DNA of 64,000 nt, taken from positions 47,872 through 111,871 of the forward strand of contig CANKUU010000014.1 of assembly GCA_947486785.1 (NCBI GenBank), written 5' to 3'. The translations under genes and the position numbers were made by a program. This document shows positions 11,601-20,685 of the stretch, piece by piece. The notes below the pieces were generated by a model that made no database searches, was not told the origin of the DNA, and worked only from the letters and a program-made list of their open reading frames with translations. Positions within the stretch are counted from its first letter, which is position 1; every line of letters begins with the position of its first letter. Origin of the DNA: an uncultured Flavobacteriaceae bacterium. Its GTDB lineage: Bacteria > Bacteroidota > Bacteroidia > Flavobacteriales > Flavobacteriaceae.

Positions 11601-14600
11601 AAGAGATGCAAATCTATGTACTTTTGAAATGCAATTAACTGTTGAGGCCAGTCCAACAGCTCCAACATTTACAACATCCACCACCTATGATTGTAATGGT
11701 ATAGGTACCATTACGGTAACAGCAGATAGTAATGAGTTTGATTATACCTACGCTATAGACGGCACACCAAATACACCAGCAACCTCAAATGTTTTTGAAA
11801 ATGTTAGTTTAGGTTCGCATACTATAACCGTAAATTATAACCGAAATGGTAACATACCAAATAGCTTACTACTTTTAGAAGATTTTGGAAGTGGTGCCCC
11901 AACTAGTATTTCAGAAATAGATCCAAGATTTTGTTTTGAGCCACAAGATGGTAGCCCAAGCAGCTGTCCACAATTTGGAACAGATACTCATATTCAAGAT
12001 GGAGAATACTCTGTTGCGCATACCATTGTAAACCCATACGGATGGCGCGTACCTAATGAACAATCAGGAGACCCTTTAGGTAGATATTTAGCGATTAATA
12101 TAGGTGGTGTAGCAGGCAACAATGGAATTATATACGCCAAAAGAAATATTGAAGTTATTCCAAACACCAACATAGTAATTTCATTAGATGCCTTTAATTT
12201 AAAGTTTAATGGACCAACTAGTATAGATGCTGATTTTGATATTCAGTTAGTTGACCCTTCTGGTAACGTTATTGCAAGTCTTACTACTGGCCACCTTCCT
12301 AAAAACCAAAATGAGGATGATTGGAAAACCTACACGGTAAGCTTAAATCCGGGTGCAGCAACTAACTTAGATATCGTAATTCGTACAAACAATACAAGTC
12401 AGAGCGGAAATGATGCTGTACTAGATAATTTAACTGCTTACCAAGCTCCGCAACAATGTTCAAGTAGCGATACTTTTAGTGTTGTAGTAGAAGATGGTCA
12501 TGCATTTGAAGCATCAATTACTGCTTTTAGCAATTTGATGTGTAATGCTGACGATTCTGGCTCAATTACTATAAACGCTAAAAACTATGGCTTAGAAGGT
12601 TATGAATATAGTTTGGATGGTACCACATTTGTTGGGCCTTTTATGGCTGAAAAACAAATTACTGGTTTAGCTGCGGGAGCGCATAATATAACGGTTCGTA
12701 GTGTAGATAACCCAGTTGCCAATTGTACTACTACCTTAAGTAAAACATTAACTGAGCCGGCAACTGTTGAAGCTGCCGCAAGTATCACCGAAGAATTTAA
12801 ATGTCTTAACTCGGGTGCCACAATTACAGCAAGTGCAACTGGGGGTACACCAACCTATCAATATCAACTAGAAGATAACCTTGGCACTATAATTACCGCC
12901 TATCAAAGCGCAACACAATTTACAAATCTTCCGGTTGGTGAATATATTGTTAGAGTAAAAGATTCAAATTCTTGTTCAGATCCAATTGACAGCGCAATTA
13001 CTGTGGTTGCGCCAACCAACCCCACTTTTACTACTACTGCAACAGCTTGCTATTCTGGTGAAAACGATGGTTCTATTGTAGTTAACGTAAGCTCAATACC
13101 TGGTAATGGTGGTTTTCAGTTTCGCCTTAATAGTGGTACTTGGATGACACCAACCCCTGCAACGGCCACAAGCTATACCTTTTCTAATCTTGCTAATGGA
13201 ACATATACCATAGATGTAAGAGATGCTTATGGTTGTAATGGTACGCAACAAACTGTAACATTAAATCCGAATTTACATGCCTCTATAGCTATTGACAATA
13301 TTAGCAGTTGTGCTGATGGTACTATTACAGTAACTGCATCAGGCGGCGATGGTAATTTTGCATACGCTTATGTATCTAAAGGAACAGCGGTAAGTGCTAC
13401 TGATTTTGTAAACTCAAATACCTATTCGGTAACTGCAGGAAACGAAGGTGACTACGATGTTTACGTTTGGGATAATAACGGCACCAACCCACATTGTGAG
13501 TATAAAGAAACGGTAACCGTTCCTCTTGCAAATACAACAGCCTATACAGCAACACCTACCGACCCAGCTTGTCATGACGGTGTTGGCTCTATTGAAGTTA
13601 ACATAAGCTCAGGAGACATCCCTTTCACCATTGAGCTTATTGATCTAGATCATTCTGGCGGATCAAATCAAACGAAAACCAATGTAATTGTAAATTCACA
13701 AACCTTTTTTAACTTATCGCCTGGTAACTATACTATAAAAGTTACAGATTTTAATGGTTGTATACTTGAAAAAACTCCGGTAACAATAAATAATCCTGAA
13801 GAGTTAACAGCAACAATAAAACCAATACTTCCTGCTGATTGTACAAGTACCGATCCTTTAGATTACGGTTTTAAATTTGAAAACTATCCAACATCATATC
13901 CAGCCGGAACAACTATTGAGTTTAGTGACGATGGTGGGTCTACGTGGTCTACTTCTGATACATTTTTAAGCCATTTATCAGGCTCTAGTGTGCACCCTTC
14001 TATGCGAACCGTAATTGGGGGTGTAGAAATTTGTAGAATAGATTTTCCTAGATATATAATTCCTTTTCCGTTAGATGATTTAGATATAAGCATATCTACT
14101 GTAGTAGTTGCGTGTAACGAATTACAAGTTACTGTAAAAGGTACAAAAGGCGTACCTTCATACGAATACGCCTATACTGATGATCCTTCTACTTTTGATA
14201 TTAGTACGGCCTCTTGGACTAGTCCTCTTCTTGGATCTTATGTATGGGAAGATCTTATACCAGGCAGAACCTATATTTTTTATGTTAGAGATAATTCTGG
14301 TTGTGTGCGACAAAGTAATGTTAATGTTAATGATATTACGACAAACCCGCTTGAAATTACCGCAACCTATGAACCCTCATGTTCTGGTGCTAACGATGCC
14401 GAAATTACATATACCATTACCGATACCGATAGTACAAGCCACCCAAGCATGAAATGGGAGTTTTATAATGCCAATACTGGTGTTTTATTACAGACCAATG
14501 CTGGTTACCCATCCGCAATAGCAGCTGCTTCAACTATTAGCATTAGTGGCTTGTCTGCTGGAGAATATTATATTGTAGTGACCGAAGTAGATGCTTCAGG

Positions 14601-17600
14601 TACAGATGCTTGTGTTTCTGGTAGCGAAAATTTATTAATTGAAGAACTAGATCCTATAACTGCTACTTTAAGCAAGGTGAGCGATATTAAATGTAATGCC
14701 CCTGGTGTAATAGCCATTCAAAACATTCATGGTGGTGGCGGTACCTTTACGTATACTGTAACTGGACCTTCTCCTTTCGCAACAATCACGGCAACATCAG
14801 ACAACCCTATTTCTATACCTGCAAACTCACCCGCAGGAGATTATAATATTACCATTACCGACCAATATGGTTGTTTTACCGATTTAGGTTCAGTTAACTT
14901 AGAACTAGCGCAAAACCCAACAATAGATTCTATAGCTGTTGAAAACTGTGGCACTCCAACAAAACTTACGATTAATGCAACTAGCACCGCGGCAAAAATT
15001 CTATATTCAATAGATGGCGGTACTACTTATGTTGACAATGGAGGAGTATTTAATAACCTTGCTGCAAATACGTATGCTATTTCAATTATAGACAGTAACG
15101 GATGTGTAGATACAGATAGCGTTACCATTCATTCCACATTACAAGCTAATGCAAGGCTAACAAAGTTAATAGATTGTTCTGCGTCAAGTGAAGCTGAAAT
15201 TACTATTAATGTTGTTTCTGGATCGAGCAACTATGACTATCAAATTACGAATAGTGCTGGTACTGTAGTAACAAGAGCTATATTGCCTAGCAATCCTTTT
15301 GTATACAAAGCTGCAACTGCAGATGACTACACAGTTACCATTTTTGACAACAATACCTCAGGACCAGAATGTAATGTAGAAATTTCAGTAAATGTTCCTG
15401 CTGCAGTACTGCCATCATTTACAGAAACTCATGTAAATACCACATGTAATGGTTCTTCGGAGGGCAGTATAACTTTAAAAGATGTAACCAATGGGGTTCA
15501 TCCTTTAACCTATACCATTTCGCCAAACGCAGGTACTTTCAATTCGGCAACAAATACCTTTGAAAACCTGCCTACAGGCACCTATACGGTAACTGGTACA
15601 GGAACCAATGGTTGTACTTCTGATAAAACCGGAATTGTAATCAGCGAGCCAGCTGCAATTAATGTTCCTGCTGCTACTGTAGTCGAATTTGGTTGTGTAT
15701 CTGGTAATAACCAAAACAATGCTAGTATTACTATTGATAATGCCTCAATTACAGGTGGAAGCGGCACTTATGTTCGTTATGAGTTTATTAATGATCAGGG
15801 TACTGCTGCGGTAGGCGACGATGTTATTGTGCAAACTGGATCTAGTACTAGTTATTTAGAAACTAATACTGATGGCGGAAGCTACACGATTAAAGTATAT
15901 GATGACAAGGGCTGTATTGGTACTGCAAATGCTACTATTAAACCTTACGTTCGTATTTCAGATGCCGTAGTTACTATAACAAAAAATGTTACGTGTAACC
16001 CAGGTGATGATGCAGAAATAAAAGTTGATGTTACTACTATGCCTGCTTCAGGTTCGGTAGATTTATCTTACGCTGTTGAAGGGGTTGATAATACGTATAA
16101 CGCACCAAATCAACCTACAAACACTTTTGCTGGTATTGGTGTAGGAAACTATTTAGTTACTGTTACGAATCATAATACAGGTTGTATAATTCAAACAACA
16201 TTCCGAATTAAAGACCCTAATACCTTTGAAATATCTACAACTACTACCAATGCAGTTTGTTTTGGTGATAACGGTTCAGTGAGTTTTACCATTAATGATG
16301 ACATTAACCCTTATTCTGGCGGATTTACTTGGCAAATATATAATACGCAAGGTACCGTACCTACGGGCGATGACGTTGTTGTCGCTGGTGCAACAGGTAC
16401 CTCAACCAATGTAGGTCCGACAGCTCCGTTTGCTATCCCAGCAGGGGAGTATAGAGTAGAAATTACTCAAACTTCAGATCCTTCATGTGTATCGAGTGAT
16501 GCGTTCACAATTGCTGGCCCAACAGCTGCAATTACAGCAAATACAGAGGTAACAAATATTACGTGTATAGGTAATGACGGTGTAATTGAAATAATTGATG
16601 TTCTTGGTGGATGGGGTAACTATTCTTACTATGTAGGAACAACAGCACCAAGCAGCGCAGGGGATTATGCTGCTACGAGAAGGTTTGACAATCTAGCACC
16701 AGGAACCTATGAAGTATGGGTTGTTGACCAAAACGGATGTCAGACCCAAGTTCAAAATAATATAGTGTTAGCTGACCCTACCGCAATAAGTGCACAACTT
16801 CAATTAAACCATGCAAATTGCCCTAATTTTTCTGGTGAAATAGAAGTAATTAATGTAACTGGAGGACAAGGTAGCAACTATACCTATCAACTAATAAAAG
16901 ATGGTACTGCTATTGGAACAGCACAGAATACTCCAATATTTAGTGGTTTAGCTGCTGGTAGTTATACTGTAAAGGTTTCTGACCAATGGACATGTACCTT
17001 CACCACTGCTGCACAATTGCTATACGCGCCTATTGTACCATTAGCTACTGTTGTTAAAACTATTGATTGTTCTAGTAACCCAGGAGGACAAATAACAATT
17101 ACACAAACAGGTGGTTCTGGTAATTATAATTACCAAATAACCTATCCAGATGGCGTTACTACTGCACAAAATAGTACCGGTATATTTACCGGATTAACAC
17201 AAGTAGGTGAGTACATATTTACTATTACTGATCAAGTTGCTAACCAAGCATGCCAAGTAACGATTAATAAAAATCTTAACGAGAAAATACTACCTGTATT
17301 AACTATAGAAGCCTTTAGCAATGTAAATTGTAATGGTTCAAATGATGGCAGTATTACCGTAAGCGCCTTAGATAATGGTGTAGCACCTTACACTTTCGAA
17401 ATTATTTCTGGAGGCGGTAGCTCTGTAAGTGCGCCTATTGCGCCAACAACTAGCACAAATAATACTGCTACTTTCAACAACTTAGCAGCTACAGTAGCAC
17501 CAGGTACTACCTATACTATTAGAGCAACCGGAGCAAATGGCTGTACAACCGATATTACTAAAACCATAGTACAACCAGAGGCAATAGCAAATATAAATGC

Positions 17601-20600
17601 AACAGTCGTAGAATTTGGTTGTACTACAGGTAATAATACAAATTTTGCCACAATTAGTATTGACACATCGGCAATAACAGGTGGGTCGGGTAACTATGTG
17701 CGCTACATGTTTGTAAATAACCAAGGTACCCCTGCAACCAATGATGATATTATAGTACAAAATGGTGTAAATAGCACGTACACAGAAACCAATATTGCCG
17801 GCGGATCTTATACTATTACAGCTTTTGATGACGAAGGATGCTCTGGCACAACTACTGCAAATATTAACTCTTTTGTTAGTATTAGCGACGCTACGGTCTC
17901 TACTTTAGCAACAATTACTTGTAATCCAGGAAATGATGAACAAATACAAGTAGGTGTAATTATGAACCCTTCTACAGCGACTCCTAATCTTGAGTACGTA
18001 ACTAGGGGTATAGGCGTAACGTACAACCAAACTAACAATAACGGTGTTTTTGGAGGTCTTGGAGTGGGCAACTATGAAATAACGATTACCAACTTAAATA
18101 CGGGTTGTAAATTGGTAACAACCTATACCGTTGAAGACCCTAACGTTATTGAGGTACTTGCTACAAAAATAAGTGATGATGAATGTTTAAATGATGGCAC
18201 TACCGACGGAAGCCTTAGTGTAACTATTAGCAATTATACGGGTGACTACTCGTACCAAGTTTATGACTTTAACAACAACCCTATAGCTGGTTTTTCTGGT
18301 ACAAGTAATACTGCAACATCTCCGTTGACCATTTCAAATCTGCCGGGTGGCTTATACTATGTAGAAATTACAGAAACCGATAAACCGTTCTGTTCAGAAA
18401 AATCTAATAACATTACCATTATTGCTCCAGAAACTCCTTTATCAGCAAGCGTAAGCGAAGAATCTAACCCAAGTTGTACCAATGACAAAGGCAGTATTTT
18501 CGTTAATCCAGAAGGAGGTTTTAGCCCTTACACTATTGTTGTAACAAACAACACAACATCAGAAAGTTATACAAAAACCAATGTTTCTGCACACATATTT
18601 GACGGATTAGGTAGTGGAAACTATTCTATAACTATTACCGATTCTAAAGGTTGTTTAGAAACAAAAATGCTAGATTTAATAGCTCCAGATCCACTTTCTG
18701 CAACTATAACTGCAACCTCTTTGGTATGCTTTAATGACAACAACGGTTCTGTAACCGCAACGGTAAACACAAGAAATATAACGCCGACTTATTTGTATCG
18801 TTTAAACCAATATGATGCTACAGGTACCACTATTGTAACTACATCAGCAAATCAAACACAAAATACGTTTACGGGCTTACGTGCTGGTTTCTATAGTATA
18901 ACCGTTAGTGATAATTTTGCTTGTGTTGTAGAAACTGCAATTATTGAAATAGAAAATCCAGAAGAAGTAAAAGCAGAATTAATAAGAACAAGTCCGTTAA
19001 CCTGCGATACTGGCGTAGAATTATTGCTAACTGCCTCTGGTGGAAGTGGTACGTATGAGTATAGTACAGATAATGTCAATTGGATTACAATGACTGGTAG
19101 TTCGCAAAATTTACCTACTACTGGTACATTACCAGCAGGTACGTACCGATATTATGTAAGAGACGCTATAAATGGCTGTACCGCTGTACAAACCAATGAA
19201 ATTTCTGAAGAGCCAATTGATGCGCTTACCTTAACTTTAAATACAGATGCTGCTTTTATAAATTGTAATGGCGAAACTACCGCTTCAATAATTGCTTCGG
19301 CAACAGGAGGCTTAGGTAATTACATGTTTGAACTTTATACAGATGCATCTCTAAATGCTGCATCTAGAATTGTAGGTCCACAAAGCTCGGGTGAATTTTA
19401 CAACTTAGGGGCTGGCACCTATTATGTAAATGTGTTTAGTGAAGATTGTGAAGCACCAGCACAACGTGTAGATATCGTTAATCCTCCTCTATTGGAAGCA
19501 ACGGAGGTAGTAACAGATGTACTTTGTTTCGGCGAAGCTAATGGCAGCATTGTGGTTACGGCAACTGGTGGCTCTGGTGTATACCAATACGCCATATCGC
19601 CAAACTTAAATCAATTTAGTACTAAAAATAGCTTTCAAGACCTTGCACCTGGCAACTATTCGGTTATCATTCAAGATTCGAACGGATGCTTTATTCAAAA
19701 AGATTATACCATCGAAAATCCTGAACCTTTAACTGTTTCCGCTACTGCCGTAAGCGAAACATGCTGGGGTTCTAATGATGGATCTATAAACTTGTCAATT
19801 GCTGGCGGAACCGCGCCCTATAGTACAAAACTAAGTACTGAAACTGACTTTGTTCAAGATCGTACTTCTATAACCAATCTTACAGGCGGAGACTATATCA
19901 TATTTGTAGTAGACGCAAACGGATGTGAAGCTAATACCGGTATACGAGTAACACCTGGACCTAATTTAAATGCAACTGTTGAGGTTGTTTATGAGTGTAA
20001 CTCAGAGCAACCAAATAACTACTTAAGGGTAACTCTTGAAGATTCTTCGGAAAGTGGAAACGTACTTTACGCCTTAGATTCAACTGATCCCTCTGATTTA
20101 CGACTTAGTTCAGATTTTAGAGATATATCTCCTGGTTCGCACTACCTTACTATTGCCCATGCAAATGCATGTTCATCAACCTATAACTTTGAAATTGAAG
20201 AATTTGAACCCCTAAGCCTTAGTTTAGCACAGCATACGTTAAATGTAATTACAGCTACCGGATCGGGAGGAAAAGAAAATTATACCTACATATTTGATGG
20301 TATAGATAACGGTGATAATAACACCTTTAGAATAGACAGAACCGACACCTATATGGTAACCGTAATAGATGCAAACGGGTGTAGGGCTGAAGCTTCAATA
20401 TTCATAGAGTTTGTAGATATTGAAATTCCTAATTTCTTTACACCCGACGGAGATCATAAAAATGATACGTGGAAACCAAAAAACATAGAAGGCTTTCCAG
20501 AAATACTAACTATCATTTTTGACCGTTATGGTAGAGAGCTTTACAGGATAAACCTGAATACCCCAGGATGGGAAGGCCTTTATAACGATCAGGAGCTACC

Positions 20601-20685
20601 AACAGGTGATTACTGGTATACTATAAAACTAAATGGACAAAGAGATAACCGAGAATTTGTAGGTCACTTTACCCTTTATCGATAA
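5644..20685 (+). CDS. giant SprB-like gliding/adhesion surface protein with T9SS type B sorting domain
   Basis: The protein has 5013 residues, close to the size class of SprB (about 6500 residues in Flavobacterium johnsoniae). It begins with a signal peptide ending GFSQ. Residues about 25-390 form a globular N-terminal region. A DUF11-like domain follows (about 392-510, with VLTFKNRGNDDATNYTIKDILP). Then come about 43 SprB-type repeats, each with a Cys near its start, a central GG..PY.YS segment and an ending like YTVTVTDANGC. Two jelly-roll-like modules beginning LLLSEDFGSG and LLLLEDFGSG are inserted near residues 1281-1486 and 2074-2274. The C-terminus (IPNFFTPDGDHKNDTW to HFTLYR) is a gliding-motility-associated type B T9SS signal. 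The stop TAA overlaps the ATG of an SprF-like gene, as in the sprB-sprF order of F. johnsoniae. The likely role is a cell-surface adhesin moved by the gliding machinery; the ligand is unknown. Confidence 0.88.
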   Translation: MSKYTKINLTLFCLFISYIGFSQELKPFEIRYQNNLKGELTFISNQILNRDGGTPTTTPQHPYNNLSTDSSNDPETGGRYNTNNAKNMQYVRVDNSPGIFSSSSSILSLQESNCNKISYAGLYWSAYYPSATGNGTLTSQNTVPIGEGRQDDFNTVKLKIPGNNSYSDITADEIIYDGFNSTNSSIRKASPYLCYADVTSLLQSLENPTGEYTVANVRATTGMIASGGAAGWTMVIVYENPNLTSKQITTFDGFGFSNRHNTLNINYSGFKTIPTGHVNAKIGSAALEGDFRLTGDYMSIKAASKTDFTQISNALNPKTNFFNSSITLNGAYLPGRTPSSKNTLSWDTDLLQLNNPSNSVLGNNETSATFRFGSVGDGYAPFFNSLSIEIIEPEILLEKRVEDISGTDITDMGVGLGQTIDYVLTFKNRGNDDATNYTIKDILPNNVTLDESNFVLPAGVTYTYTPATRTVLFTIPDNLVEVGDTKQSIRMRVKVSENCYDFTDACANKISNIAYSTYQGVTNDNQISDDPSVSKFDECITTSGSTNFITDDLENCSFERTVQLCGTNVVLNAGDNFDSYRWVRDTNNNNVIDNTDIVMNDGDPDNDPSTLIVSEEGTYIVDKVIANPCSSSKERMVVERFGSNTVDPIVNYFNTVNNDTNPSNNIEGEIVTCSIDGDELTKIFLCGASDSQIIKTNITDAQTIVWEKLDETSCTESANDCANKNASCTWNQVATGSTYNVNNEGKYRLVVTYQNGCFNRFYFEAYQNLLEIKHTKKDLICTSDGEIRITNLGTNYGFQLIDITNNSILVPYSANNGPVFTITTSGQYRVDVTQLDNDGNPLANACEFSTSEIGIREREYTVNITTTPQNCNDQGKIKVDILNVEPNYNYYLRKTDGTLIDDQLAETNNTHTFNVNAGDYTIEATTVDGCTYTENITVERTPDPTISATLTNNIGCSAGYITVTGAGGFPNPDYSFAIWSKNGTNLYTNISDIPANAYQSETAFSFGWRDTDNDGVDEYFPDEEGTYTFVLVDANDCFAISNPVTISDNGAMTVSINEDRPSSCSGTADAAITITPSGGLTPYSYTVNDGTTTKTQSSGTFVGLNSGPINIEVTDSSGCTVKLKYDISEPLPLSASVGVSRDATCDPNGAEVRVTNVNGGVAPYEYSFDGGSTYGSSSVATLNPGDYTVLVKDANDCSYSMSVTVENRPTPPEVTLTPEVSYDCNGSAIITATPNINTYTYNFSLDGVLNTPPTSNVFTNVAPGTYTVRTTYTAQENPSPSLLLSEDFGSGSTIPNPNTVGYFYEDQFDNTSPSGAPNDSGKAINDYEYAVTSHIEAPFRPWYNSNGGVKDHTSNGNQADGRFLVINIGAPEVGQIIYQKTINDIIPNRPLDISLWLFNLISSSRNLVPPDLNIELRDITTGAIIATNNTGLVPNNEQWNNYTLSLDPESYTSLNLVITTKQSETSGNDVVIDDITVYQQPEICWQYVDTPVTVVAGKKFEATGITSSNISCNGDSNATITFEVENFNASEGFDYSVDNGTTYIHSTSSPVTTAAIFGAGTHTIIVRKADEVSCTSSFSTTITEPSALVASATITSQISCTNGGATITASATGGLPGYNYQLEDNSGNVIGSYDFATNGSNTVFNGLASGSYIVRVRDDNSCEDAIDTALTIAAINNIVFTATPTVCYSGENDASIAINVTSGNGDYTFSLNGQPWVTPSPSNATTHTFTNLANGTYTVNVSDGSACTGVAQTITINPKLTVTATADKISACATNSEININAQGGDTNYVYAVVTTNTTVTDGDFNSTNPVTGLSEGTYDVYVRDNSGNTGYCSAMYSITLVKDDPIVTSETTTDVTCNNNADGSISITVNSGGEGPFVYSIDNGATYATSGNFINLAAGNYQVKVKDANNCETVAKTIEIKQPNALVAFAAVTSLASCNPNKGAEVRITNPSGGTPTYEYSFNNGISFGTSPISNLPSGDHTLIIRDANLCTFEMQLTVEASPTAPTFTTSTTYDCNGIGTITVTADSNEFDYTYAIDGTPNTPATSNVFENVSLGSHTITVNYNRNGNIPNSLLLLEDFGSGAPTSISEIDPRFCFEPQDGSPSSCPQFGTDTHIQDGEYSVAHTIVNPYGWRVPNEQSGDPLGRYLAINIGGVAGNNGIIYAKRNIEVIPNTNIVISLDAFNLKFNGPTSIDADFDIQLVDPSGNVIASLTTGHLPKNQNEDDWKTYTVSLNPGAATNLDIVIRTNNTSQSGNDAVLDNLTAYQAPQQCSSSDTFSVVVEDGHAFEASITAFSNLMCNADDSGSITINAKNYGLEGYEYSLDGTTFVGPFMAEKQITGLAAGAHNITVRSVDNPVANCTTTLSKTLTEPATVEAAASITEEFKCLNSGATITASATGGTPTYQYQLEDNLGTIITAYQSATQFTNLPVGEYIVRVKDSNSCSDPIDSAITVVAPTNPTFTTTATACYSGENDGSIVVNVSSIPGNGGFQFRLNSGTWMTPTPATATSYTFSNLANGTYTIDVRDAYGCNGTQQTVTLNPNLHASIAIDNISSCADGTITVTASGGDGNFAYAYVSKGTAVSATDFVNSNTYSVTAGNEGDYDVYVWDNNGTNPHCEYKETVTVPLANTTAYTATPTDPACHDGVGSIEVNISSGDIPFTIELIDLDHSGGSNQTKTNVIVNSQTFFNLSPGNYTIKVTDFNGCILEKTPVTINNPEELTATIKPILPADCTSTDPLDYGFKFENYPTSYPAGTTIEFSDDGGSTWSTSDTFLSHLSGSSVHPSMRTVIGGVEICRIDFPRYIIPFPLDDLDISISTVVVACNELQVTVKGTKGVPSYEYAYTDDPSTFDISTASWTSPLLGSYVWEDLIPGRTYIFYVRDNSGCVRQSNVNVNDITTNPLEITATYEPSCSGANDAEITYTITDTDSTSHPSMKWEFYNANTGVLLQTNAGYPSAIAAASTISISGLSAGEYYIVVTEVDASGTDACVSGSENLLIEELDPITATLSKVSDIKCNAPGVIAIQNIHGGGGTFTYTVTGPSPFATITATSDNPISIPANSPAGDYNITITDQYGCFTDLGSVNLELAQNPTIDSIAVENCGTPTKLTINATSTAAKILYSIDGGTTYVDNGGVFNNLAANTYAISIIDSNGCVDTDSVTIHSTLQANARLTKLIDCSASSEAEITINVVSGSSNYDYQITNSAGTVVTRAILPSNPFVYKAATADDYTVTIFDNNTSGPECNVEISVNVPAAVLPSFTETHVNTTCNGSSEGSITLKDVTNGVHPLTYTISPNAGTFNSATNTFENLPTGTYTVTGTGTNGCTSDKTGIVISEPAAINVPAATVVEFGCVSGNNQNNASITIDNASITGGSGTYVRYEFINDQGTAAVGDDVIVQTGSSTSYLETNTDGGSYTIKVYDDKGCIGTANATIKPYVRISDAVVTITKNVTCNPGDDAEIKVDVTTMPASGSVDLSYAVEGVDNTYNAPNQPTNTFAGIGVGNYLVTVTNHNTGCIIQTTFRIKDPNTFEISTTTTNAVCFGDNGSVSFTINDDINPYSGGFTWQIYNTQGTVPTGDDVVVAGATGTSTNVGPTAPFAIPAGEYRVEITQTSDPSCVSSDAFTIAGPTAAITANTEVTNITCIGNDGVIEIIDVLGGWGNYSYYVGTTAPSSAGDYAATRRFDNLAPGTYEVWVVDQNGCQTQVQNNIVLADPTAISAQLQLNHANCPNFSGEIEVINVTGGQGSNYTYQLIKDGTAIGTAQNTPIFSGLAAGSYTVKVSDQWTCTFTTAAQLLYAPIVPLATVVKTIDCSSNPGGQITITQTGGSGNYNYQITYPDGVTTAQNSTGIFTGLTQVGEYIFTITDQVANQACQVTINKNLNEKILPVLTIEAFSNVNCNGSNDGSITVSALDNGVAPYTFEIISGGGSSVSAPIAPTTSTNNTATFNNLAATVAPGTTYTIRATGANGCTTDITKTIVQPEAIANINATVVEFGCTTGNNTNFATISIDTSAITGGSGNYVRYMFVNNQGTPATNDDIIVQNGVNSTYTETNIAGGSYTITAFDDEGCSGTTTANINSFVSISDATVSTLATITCNPGNDEQIQVGVIMNPSTATPNLEYVTRGIGVTYNQTNNNGVFGGLGVGNYEITITNLNTGCKLVTTYTVEDPNVIEVLATKISDDECLNDGTTDGSLSVTISNYTGDYSYQVYDFNNNPIAGFSGTSNTATSPLTISNLPGGLYYVEITETDKPFCSEKSNNITIIAPETPLSASVSEESNPSCTNDKGSIFVNPEGGFSPYTIVVTNNTTSESYTKTNVSAHIFDGLGSGNYSITITDSKGCLETKMLDLIAPDPLSATITATSLVCFNDNNGSVTATVNTRNITPTYLYRLNQYDATGTTIVTTSANQTQNTFTGLRAGFYSITVSDNFACVVETAIIEIENPEEVKAELIRTSPLTCDTGVELLLTASGGSGTYEYSTDNVNWITMTGSSQNLPTTGTLPAGTYRYYVRDAINGCTAVQTNEISEEPIDALTLTLNTDAAFINCNGETTASIIASATGGLGNYMFELYTDASLNAASRIVGPQSSGEFYNLGAGTYYVNVFSEDCEAPAQRVDIVNPPLLEATEVVTDVLCFGEANGSIVVTATGGSGVYQYAISPNLNQFSTKNSFQDLAPGNYSVIIQDSNGCFIQKDYTIENPEPLTVSATAVSETCWGSNDGSINLSIAGGTAPYSTKLSTETDFVQDRTSITNLTGGDYIIFVVDANGCEANTGIRVTPGPNLNATVEVVYECNSEQPNNYLRVTLEDSSESGNVLYALDSTDPSDLRLSSDFRDISPGSHYLTIAHANACSSTYNFEIEEFEPLSLSLAQHTLNVITATGSGGKENYTYIFDGIDNGDNNTFRIDRTDTYMVTVIDANGCRAEASIFIEFVDIEIPNFFTPDGDHKNDTWKPKNIEGFPEILTIIFDRYGRELYRINLNTPGWEGLYNDQELPTGDYWYTIKLNGQRDNREFVGHFTLYR
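9484..12465 (+). repeat. two homologous jelly-roll-like modules inserted in the adhesin repeat array
   Basis: Module 1 (about 9484-10100) and module 2 (about 11863-12465) share LEDFGSG/LSEDFGSG starts, a GRFLVINIG/GRYLAINIG core, an IPN....ISL strand, a W..YT.SL..... segment and a SGND.V.D..T.YQ.P ending. The repeats flanking each module also match, so the copies come from duplication of a block of about 790 residues. The fold resembles carbohydrate-binding jelly rolls, but this is inferred from strand pattern only. Confidence 0.6.
10921..19240 (+). repeat. higher-order repeat: superperiod of seven SprB-type units in the adhesin
   Basis: Units starting near nt 10921, 13272, 15139, 17032 and 18965 share a distinctive long C-terminal half: a D/EYxVxVxDxN segment, a late Cys and a long link to the next unit. 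They lie about 620-790 residues apart, with seven repeats per period. Other positions match the same way. Two units begin ATVVEFGC (near 15670 and 17605), and each is followed by a unit beginning ISDA (near 15955 and 17880). Three units near 14350, 16220 and 18150 carry a GEYY..T.....C element. Confidence 0.6.

Noticed and set aside
17482..17760. Cys- and Tyr-rich minus-strand frame inside the adhesin gene
   Set aside because: It is the reverse-strand reading of repeated Thr/Gly/Asn codons; similar shadows occur throughout the gene.
10921..19240. CRISPR array or short tandem repeat
   Set aside because: The repetition is protein-level with divergent codons and lies in one open frame; no identical spaced DNA repeats.
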